Below are positions 58,419 through 64,000 of a stretch of 64,000 bases of DNA, piece after piece. The stretch spans positions 186,001 to 250,000 of the forward strand of contig NZ_RSEC01000048.1 of assembly GCF_003937945.1 (NCBI RefSeq), read 5' to 3'. This stretch comes from Amycolatopsis eburnea (GTDB lineage: Bacteria; Actinomycetota; Actinomycetes; Mycobacteriales; Pseudonocardiaceae). Position numbers and translations under genes: made by a program. The notes beneath the pieces are model-generated. The model was not told the DNA's origin, made no database searches, and saw only the letters and a list, made by a program, of their open reading frames with translations. Positions within the stretch are counted from its first letter, which is position 1. Each line of letters starts with the position of its first letter.

Positions 58419-59834
58419 TTACCCGACGGACGGCTTGCCCGGCTGGTAGAGCCAGGTGCGGAAGAACGAGCCGACGTCACGGCCGGTCAGCTGCTCGACG
58501 AACTGGATGAACTGCTGCGTCGAGACGTTGCCGTACCGGTGCTCCGCCGGCCACCGCTTGAGGACGTCGAAGAAGGCGCGGTCGCCGATCTTCAGGCGCA
58601 GCGCCTGCAGGGTCATCGCGCCGCGGTTGTAGACCAGGTCGTCGAAGATGTGGTCCCGGCCGGGGTCGGCGACCTTCCCGCTCCAGTCCTTCTCACCGGC
58701 GTAGGTCTTCTCGAAGGTCCGCTGCACCGGAACGCCGTTGAACTTCTCCTGGTAGAGCCACTCCGAGTAGGTCGCGAAGCCTTCGTTGAGCCAGATGTCC
58801 GACCAGTGCACCGGGGTCAGGCTGTCGCCGAACCACTGGTGGCCGAGCTCGTGGGCGAGCAGGTCGCCGTCGACCTCGCTGGTGCGCTGGTCGTAGACGG
58901 GCCGGCTCTGCGTCTCGAGGGCGTAGCCGACCCCGACGTCGGCGAGGATGCCGCCGGTCGAGTCGAACGGGTACCGCCCGTACACCGAGGATTCCCACTG
59001 GACGACCTGCGCGGTGGTCTGGTTGAGCACCTGCCCCTGCCCGGGCACGGTGTCGATCGACTTGCCGATCGCGGTGATGTTCGGCAGGCCACCGGCCAGC
59101 ACGCCCCGCGTCACGTTGTAGTCGCCGATCGCGAGCATGCTCAGCTCGCTGGCCATCGGCCGGTTCATGGACCAGCGGAACGTGGTCCGGCCGTCGCGGG
59201 TCGTGGCAGGCCCGGGTTCGCCGTTGGCCAGCACGGTGAGCCCGGCCGGCACGGTGATGGTCTGGGTGTAGGTCGCCTTGTCTTCGGGGGTGTCGTTGAC
59301 CGGGAAGTAGGTCGCCGCGCCGATCGGCTGGTTGAGCGCGACGGCGCCGTCCTTGGTGGCGACCCAGCCGGAGACGCCGAGCGCCGGGTCGTCGATCTTC
59401 CGCGGCACGCCGGAGTAGCTCAGGGAGACGGTGAACGGGCTGCCCGCGCGCAGGCCGGACGGCGGGGTGATCACCAGCTCCTGGGCGCCGCTGCGGGTGA
59501 AGGCGGCGGTGCGGCCGTTCACCGAGAGCGCGCTGATCGCCAGCGGTCCCTGGAAGTCGAGGTCGAAGCGGGAGAGGTCCTGGGTGGCCGTGGCGAGGAT
59601 GGTCGTGGTGGCGGTGATCGCCTGGCTCTTCGGGTCGAACGCCAGCCGGATGTCGTAGTGGCCGACGTCGTAGCCGCCGTTGCCCATGTCGGGGAAGTAC
59701 GGATCCCCGGCACCCGCCGCCCCGGGCGTGAACCGCGGCTGTGCGGTCGCCGCGTCGGCCGGGCTCCCGGCGGCCAGCAGAGCCGCGGCCAGCACGGCGG
59801 AGACGACCATCCAGTGGCTACGACCGGCTCGCAT
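58419..59834 (-). CDS. Secreted M1-family zinc metallopeptidase
   Basis: 471 residues from ATG 59834 (GGGAGG ahead). Signal peptide MRAGRSHWMVVSAVLAAALLAAGSPADA. An N-terminal beta-saddle domain (50-240) precedes the catalytic domain: His328, Glu329 and His332 in LLAHELGHQWFGD and Glu351 in WLNEGFATYSEW. The usual GAMEN exopeptidase motif is replaced by GYALETQ near residue 303, as in the short actinobacterial members I know. At 470 residues the C-terminal helical superhelix of full-length aminopeptidase N is missing. It should cleave N-terminal residues of extracellular peptides. Confidence 0.9.
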   Translation of the reverse strand: MRAGRSHWMVVSAVLAAALLAAGSPADAATAQPRFTPGAAGAGDPYFPDMGNGGYDVGHYDIRLAFDPKSQAITATTTILATATQDLSRFDLDFQGPLAISALSVNGRTAAFTRSGAQELVITPPSGLRAGSPFTVSLSYSGVPRKIDDPALGVSGWVATKDGAVALNQPIGAATYFPVNDTPEDKATYTQTITVPAGLTVLANGEPGPATTRDGRTTFRWSMNRPMASELSMLAIGDYNVTRGVLAGGLPNITAIGKSIDTVPGQGQVLNQTTAQVVQWESSVYGRYPFDSTGGILADVGVGYALETQSRPVYDQRTSEVDGDLLAHELGHQWFGDSLTPVHWSDIWLNEGFATYSEWLYQEKFNGVPVQRTFEKTYAGEKDWSGKVADPGRDHIFDDLVYNRGAMTLQALRLKIGDRAFFDVLKRWPAEHRYGNVSTQQFIQFVEQLTGRDVGSFFRTWLYQPGKPSVG

Positions 59835-59994
59835 GGGTCCTCCCTCGACAGTCATCGGCGCTGAAGAGTAGGTCGGATCCGGCACCCGGATCAACCCCGA
59901 TTCGTAGGTGGACAACGGTGATCCCGAGGATTCCGGCGAAGTCGTGGGCGGTTTGTCCGGCGGCGGCTTCGCCGACCTGGCTCCCGGGCCCGGG

Positions 59995-60933
59995 TCACGC
60001 CCGGAAGCTCGCCCGGTAAGCCTGCGGGCTCCGCCCCACCACCCGCTTGAACCGCTCCCGGAACGCGGTCGGCGACCCGAACCCCACCTCGCCCGCGATC
60101 CGGTCCACCGACTCGCCAGTCGCCTCCAGCAGGTGCTGCGCCCGCCGCACCCTCGCCCGCAGCAACCACTGCAGCGGCGTCGTTCCCGTCTGCTCGCGGA
60201 ACCGGCGGTTGAGCGTGCGCGTGCTCATCCCCGCGTGTCCCGCGATCCCCGGCAGCGTCAGTTCCGACGCGCAGTTCTCCTCCAGCCACGCCAGCAGCGG
60301 CTCCAGCTCGGACCCGCGCGGGGCCGGCGGGGTGTCGTGGACGATGAACTGCGCCTGCCCGCCCTCGCGTTCCAGGGGCATCACCGACATGCGGGCCGCG
60401 TCGGCGGCCACCGCCGAACCGTGGTCGCGGCGGACCAGGTGGAGGCACAGGTCCAGGCCCGCCGCCGCGCCCGCCGAGCTCAGGAACTGGCCGTTGTCGA
60501 CGTACAGGACGTCCGGGTCCACCTCCACCATGGGGTGTAGCCGCGCCAGTTCGGGCGCCGCTGCCCAGTGGGTGGTCGCGCGGAGGCCGTCGAGCAGGCC
60601 CGTCTCCGCCAGGATGAACGCGCCCGAGCAGATCGACGCGATCCGCGCGCCCCGCCCGGCCGCCGCGCGCAGCGCCGCCACCACCGGCGCCGGGACCGGC
60701 GGGTTCGCCGAGCGGCCCGGCACGATGATCGTGTCCGCGTCGGCCAGCCCGGTCAGGTCCCACGGCGGCCGCAGCGTGAACGCGCCCGCGTCGACCTCGG
60801 GGGCCGGGCCGCAGATGCGGACCTCGTAGGCCGGGGCACCGTCCGGCAGCCGCGTTCGCGAGAAGGTCTCGATGGGGGTCGCCAGGTCGAACGGGACGAC
60901 CTGGTCGAGCGCGAGGACCGCCACGATGTGCAT
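59995..60933 (-). CDS. GlxA-family (DJ-1/PfpI plus AraC) transcriptional regulator
   Basis: 312 residues. The DJ-1/PfpI-like N-terminal domain (MHIVAVLALDQVVPFDLATPIETFSR, then the nucleophile-elbow Cys in RIASICSGAFILAETGLLDG) probably senses a small molecule. The C-terminal 100 residues hold two AraC HTHs (LPGIAGHAGMSTRTLNRRFREQTG and VDRIAGEVGFGSPTAFRERFKRVVGRSPQAYR). ATG 60933 is chosen over GTG 60942 because TATCGT (rc of 60941-60946) ends 7 bases before the ATG and overlaps the upstream GTG. Target genes are unknown; the adjoining TetR gene is on the same strand. Confidence 0.9.
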   Translation of the reverse strand: MHIVAVLALDQVVPFDLATPIETFSRTRLPDGAPAYEVRICGPAPEVDAGAFTLRPPWDLTGLADADTIIVPGRSANPPVPAPVVAALRAAAGRGARIASICSGAFILAETGLLDGLRATTHWAAAPELARLHPMVEVDPDVLYVDNGQFLSSAGAAAGLDLCLHLVRRDHGSAVAADAARMSVMPLEREGGQAQFIVHDTPPAPRGSELEPLLAWLEENCASELTLPGIAGHAGMSTRTLNRRFREQTGTTPLQWLLRARVRRAQHLLEATGESVDRIAGEVGFGSPTAFRERFKRVVGRSPQAYRASFRA

Positions 60934-60955
60934 GGTCCCCACGATAGAGCGTCCA

Positions 60956-61522
60956 CTAAGGACGGAGGCTGCGCAGCATCAGGTTCGCGAAGTGCTCGCC
61001 GACCTGCTCCCCCGACAGCTCGCCGTCGGCGTGGTACCACATGCCGAGGCGGTGGATGGCGCCGAAGTGGTAGTTGATCACCAGGTCGGCCGGGACGTCG
61101 GCGCGGAACACCCCGGCGCGCTGCCCTTCGGCGACCAGGTCGCGCACGCGCTCGTGGTAGGTCCGCCGCTCGGCGCGCACCTGGACCTGCTTGGACTTCT
61201 CCAGCAGCGGGAACGACTGGAAGAACACCGTCGCCGCGTCGAGGTCGGCGATGCTCGTCACCACGACGTCGACGATGATCGCGTGCAGCCGCTCCGGCAG
61301 CGGCAGCTCGGACTTCGCGATCGTCTCCATCCGCCGCGTCTGCATCCGCAGCATCGCGACGTAGATCTCGAAGAGCAGGTCGTCCTTGGACTCGAAGTAG
61401 TGGTAGAGCCCGCCCTTGGTGACGCCGGCGGCTTCGACGATCTCGCGGACCGTCGTCGCCTCGAAGCCCTTCTCGGCGAACAGCCGGACCGCCGCCCGCA
61501 CGACCTTCTCCCTGACCGTCAT
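60956..61522 (-). CDS. TetR-family regulator next to an amino-acid ABC importer
   Basis: 188 residues from ATG 61522. The HTH is typical: VREKVVRAAVRLFAEKGFEATTVREIVEAAGVTKGGLYHYFESKDDLLFEIY. The C-terminal domain (IIVDVVVTSIADLDAATVFFQSFPLLE) resembles KstR2/fatty-acid-type TetR proteins. TAGGGT (rc of 61529-61534) ends 6 bases before the ATG, suggesting a leaderless message. It lies downstream of the Liv-type importer on the same strand, separated by a hairpin, and may control transport or acyl-CoA metabolism. Confidence 0.92.
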   Translation of the reverse strand: MTVREKVVRAAVRLFAEKGFEATTVREIVEAAGVTKGGLYHYFESKDDLLFEIYVAMLRMQTRRMETIAKSELPLPERLHAIIVDVVVTSIADLDAATVFFQSFPLLEKSKQVQVRAERRTYHERVRDLVAEGQRAGVFRADVPADLVINYHFGAIHRLGMWYHADGELSGEQVGEHFANLMLRSLRP

Positions 61523-61543
61523 GTCGCCACCCTAGGTGAGCGG

Positions 61544-61576
61544 GGGCCGGCCCGCGGCACCGCCGCGAACCGGCCC
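61544..61576 (-). terminator. Hairpin after the Liv-type binding-protein gene
   Basis: Two-tier inverted repeat: outer arms GGGCCGG/CCGGCCC (61544-61550 and 61570-61576) and inner arms GCGGC/GCCGC around a 3-base loop. It lies 5 bases past the binding-protein stop, before the TetR promoter. Confidence 0.65.
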
Positions 61577-61581
61577 GTTCC

Positions 61582-62895
61582 TCACTTGCTCAGCAGGTTC
61601 ACCTGCTCCGGGGTGGCGCGTTCACCGGTGTACGCCGTGATGGCCCCGGTACCCCGGTCGGTGACCGACGGTGGCTGGATGACCGCCGTCGTGGTGTCCG
61701 GGTTGATCTTGAAGACGTACGCGCCGGTGTAGCCCGCGTGCGATTCCTTCGAGAACCCGAACGGCGTCAGGCCCGGGCCCTTGAGCGCCCCGGAGCTCAT
61801 CGCGTCGACGAGCTTCTGCCGCGTCGGGTCCGGCCCGGCGGCCTTGAGCGCCTGCGCGAACGTGTAGGCCTGGACCATGCCGAACAGGACCGTGTTGGTG
61901 AACGGCTCCTTCGGGATGTACTTGTCGTGGACGCCCTTGAAGTAGGCGACCCACGGGTCCGCCGCCTGCGCGACGTCCGGCAGGTAGCCGGTGCCGATCA
62001 GGCCGGCCAGCAGCTGCCCGCTGGACACGCTGGCGCCGCCGCGCTTGGCGAAGTCCTGCAGCAGCCCGGACAGCGTCGCCGGGTCGGCGCCGATGCTGCT
62101 GACCACGAACTGCGGCTTGTAGCCGATCTTCGCCGCGGCCAAGATCGCCAGCGCGGTGAACGCCGGGATGCACGCGCAGACGACGACCTCCGCGCCGGCC
62201 GCCTTCAGCGCGGACAGCTGCGGCGTGACGTCGGTGTTCGCGCTGTCGTAGCCCTGCCGGACGACGGTCTGGTCCTTGACGAACTGGTCCAGCCCGGCCT
62301 GCGTGTCGCGGCCGACGTCGTCGTTCTGCGTGAAGTAGCCGATCTTCTTGCCTGCGAAGGTGTCCTTGATGTACTTGCCCTGGATCTTGCCCTCGCGCGT
62401 GTAGTCCACCTGGTACCCGAAGGTCATCGGCGCCTTCTGCGGGTTGTCCCAGGCGAGCGCGCCCGACGACACCAGCAGGTCCGGCACGCCTTCGCCGGTG
62501 AGGTAGTCGACGACCTTGGAGTGTGTCGGCGTGCCCAGCCCGCCGACGATCGCGAACACCTTGTCCTGCAACACGAGTTTCTTCACGACTTCGACGGTCT
62601 TCGTCGGGTTGTAGCCGTCGTCCTCGACCTTGTAATCGATCTTCCGCCCGTTGATCCCGCCGCCGTCGTTGATCGCCTGGTACACCGCGCGGGCGCCGAC
62701 AGAGATCTTGCTGTACCCCGGCGCGGCCGGTCCGGTGAGCGGCTGGTGGGTGCCGATCACGACGGTGTCCTTGGTGACGCCGACGGCGGAGTCCGCGGCC
62801 TGCTGACCGCCGCCGTCGCTCTCCCCCGCGCCGCCGCACGCGGTCAGCGCCAAGGCCAGGGCGAGGAAACCCGCGCCGTACCTAGTGAATCCCAT
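61582..62895 (-). CDS. Branched-chain amino acid-type ABC binding lipoprotein
   Basis: 437 residues from ATG 62895 (AAGGAG upstream), starting inside the permease 3' end. MGFTRYGAGFLALALALTACGGAG is a lipoprotein signal with lipobox LTAC. The mature part has the periplasmic-binding type I fold: VVIGTHQPLTGPAAPGYSKISVGARAVYQAINDGGGINGRKIDYKVEDDGYNPTKT, then VFAIVGGLGTPTHSKVVDYL and IGYFTQNDDVGRDTQAGLDQF. Such proteins bind leucine-type amino acids, amides or aromatic acids; the ligand is open. It closes the importer operon. Confidence 0.93.
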   Translation of the reverse strand: MGFTRYGAGFLALALALTACGGAGESDGGGQQAADSAVGVTKDTVVIGTHQPLTGPAAPGYSKISVGARAVYQAINDGGGINGRKIDYKVEDDGYNPTKTVEVVKKLVLQDKVFAIVGGLGTPTHSKVVDYLTGEGVPDLLVSSGALAWDNPQKAPMTFGYQVDYTREGKIQGKYIKDTFAGKKIGYFTQNDDVGRDTQAGLDQFVKDQTVVRQGYDSANTDVTPQLSALKAAGAEVVVCACIPAFTALAILAAAKIGYKPQFVVSSIGADPATLSGLLQDFAKRGGASVSSGQLLAGLIGTGYLPDVAQAADPWVAYFKGVHDKYIPKEPFTNTVLFGMVQAYTFAQALKAAGPDPTRQKLVDAMSSGALKGPGLTPFGFSKESHAGYTGAYVFKINPDTTTAVIQPPSVTDRGTGAITAYTGERATPEQVNLLSK

Positions 62896-63958
62896 GGTTC
62901 TCCTTCTGTTCGGCGGGCTTGCGGAGAAGTGTTCGGAGCCGCTGGAAACCGCCCTGGATGCCGCGCGGGAAAGCGAGCACGACGACGATGAGGATCACGC
63001 CGTACACCGCGAGCGGGAGGTTGTTGGCCACGTCGGTGTTCAGGTGCAGGACGTCGGCGAGGTCCTCGGACCACGCCTGGAAGTACACGAGCGCGACCGC
63101 GCCCCACAGCGCGCCCAACAGGGACCCGAGCCCGCCCAGCACCACGGCCGCCAGCAGGCTCAGCGACAACGCGGGCGTGAACGACCCCGGCGCGGCGGTG
63201 CCGAGCAGGAACGCCTGCAGGCCACCGGCCAGGCCACCGCACACCGCGCTGACCAGGAACGCGAGGATCTTCGTGCGCCCGACGGCGATCCCGCTCAGCG
63301 ACGCGGCGACCTCGTCGTCGCGGACCGCGCGGAAGTCGCGCCCGAGCCGCCCGCGCACGATGTTGACCACCAGCACCAGCGCGATGAGCACGCTGAGCCA
63401 GACGATCCAGGTCTGCCACCGCAGTTCCGGAACCACCCCGACCACAGCGGACGGTCTGCTGTGGACGGTGAAGCTCAACCCGTTGCTGCCGCCCAGGAAG
63501 TCCGGGAACTTGCGGGTCAGCGCGGGCAGGCCGACGGCCAGCGCGAGCGTCGCCCCGGCGAGGTACGGCCCGCGCAGCCGGGCCGCGGCCGCGCCGGCCA
63601 GCAGCCCGGCGAGCCCACCCGCGGCCGAGGCGAGCAGCAGGTCGGCCCACAGCGGGAACGACGGCACCTTGTTCACCAGCAGCGCCACCGTGTACGCGCC
63701 GATGAACATGAACGCGCCGTGGCCCAGCGACACCTGGCCGGTGAGGCCGGTCAGCAACGTCAGCCCGGCCACGGCGATCAGGTAGTAGCCGATCGTCGCG
63801 ATGCGCAGGTTGGTGAACTCGTCCGTCACCAGCGTCAGCACGACGACGACGGCGAAGGCCGCCAGCGCGAAGAGGACGTGGCGGACCAGCGGCGGCAGCA
63901 CGCGCTTCTTTTCCGGTGCTGTCACGGTGGTTCGCGGCAGGCTGGTGCGCACGCTCAT
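62882..63958 (-). CDS. livM: Branched-chain amino acid-type ABC permease LivM
   Basis: 358 residues with eight to ten helices. The LivM signature is clear: IGYYLIAVAGLTLLTGLTGQVSLGHGAFMFIGAYTVALL, ATLALAVGLPAL, GRDFRAVRDDEVAASLSGIAVGRTKILAFLVSAVCGGLAGGLQAF and LLAAVVLGGLGSLLGALWGAV. The C-terminal tail is FPRGIQGGFQRLRTLLRK. Its ATG overlaps the stop of the upstream LivH gene (ATGA) and its end overlaps the binding-protein gene by 14 bases. Confidence 0.94.
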   Translation of the reverse strand: MSVRTSLPRTTVTAPEKKRVLPPLVRHVLFALAAFAVVVVLTLVTDEFTNLRIATIGYYLIAVAGLTLLTGLTGQVSLGHGAFMFIGAYTVALLVNKVPSFPLWADLLLASAAGGLAGLLAGAAAARLRGPYLAGATLALAVGLPALTRKFPDFLGGSNGLSFTVHSRPSAVVGVVPELRWQTWIVWLSVLIALVLVVNIVRGRLGRDFRAVRDDEVAASLSGIAVGRTKILAFLVSAVCGGLAGGLQAFLLGTAAPGSFTPALSLSLLAAVVLGGLGSLLGALWGAVALVYFQAWSEDLADVLHLNTDVANNLPLAVYGVILIVVVLAFPRGIQGGFQRLRTLLRKPAEQKENHGIH

Positions 63959-64000
63959 ACCCGCCTCGCCTTCGCGCGGCCGAACAACCCGCTCGGGCGC
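63955..64000 (-). CDS. livH: C-terminal end of a LivH-type permease, rest beyond the window
   Basis: Only the last 14 codons are present, reading RPSGLFGRAKARRV and then TGA (63955-63957) overlapping the LivM start. RPSGLFG is the usual C-terminal motif of LivH permeases, and LivH normally precedes LivM. Confidence 0.7.
   Translation of the reverse strand, partial: RPSGLFGRAKARRV

Overview
The window is a chromosome segment of a very GC-rich actinomycete. Genes are dense, with third positions almost always G or C, many GTG starts, ATGA stop/start overlaps and many secreted hydrolases. Gene content and palindrome style suggest Amycolatopsis or a close Pseudonocardiaceae relative; this is inference, since no rRNA or species marker is present. 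I saw no tRNA, rRNA, insertion sequence, prophage or CRISPR array.

Layout. 1-6.2 kb: an amidase (cut by the window edge) divergent from a TrmB/LuxR-type regulator, then a large secreted subtilisin and a small membrane protein. 6.2-11.7 kb: a TetR regulator, a response regulator/histidine kinase pair divergent from a two-gene ABC exporter, and a secreted alpha/beta hydrolase of the tripeptidyl-peptidase type. 11.7-18.1 kb: a mirror-image module in which two paralogous helix-turn-helix proteins are transcribed away from each other, each followed by a related promoter region and a secreted enzyme (a sedolisin carrying an inserted trypsin-like protease on one side, a CHAP peptidase on the other); a Tat-exported hydrolase follows. 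18.2-33.6 kb: a sugar locus with a secreted GH31 glycosidase, DeoR regulator, DUF5107/TPR protein, sugar ABC importer, and a divergent operon for a SIS isomerase, PfkB kinase and class II aldolase, then a secreted ricin-lectin protein. The enzyme set fits a galactosamine/tagatose route. 33.9-35.7 kb: an AbiEi/AbiEii toxin-antitoxin pair. 35.7-41.3 kb: an F420-type oxidoreductase, an 87-residue protein, an MFS carrier, a glycosyltransferase and a glycosyltransferase-hydrolase fusion. 41.4-48.2 kb: an FAD oxidase, then an operon for an ABC ATPase, a tandem-repeat ORF, a permease and a propeller/phosphoesterase protein. 48.5-51.7 kb: small proteins, an orphan response regulator, a GH11 xylanase/CE4 deacetylase pair and a Cys-rich secreted protein. 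51.7-58.3 kb: an FtsX-type ABC system divergent from a kinase/regulator pair, a small membrane protein and a Cmx-like efflux carrier. 58.4-64 kb: an M1 peptidase, a GlxA-type regulator, a TetR regulator and a branched-chain amino-acid type ABC importer that runs off the window.

Regulation visible in the sequence. Many regulator and small-protein genes look leaderless: a TANNNT-like hexamer lies 6-8 bases before the start codon, and this helps choose several starts. The three promoters of the sugar locus carry a similar TGCNCRAA element inside the -35/-10 spacer. Two long palindromes, each built of arms that are themselves palindromic, sit at gene 3' ends.
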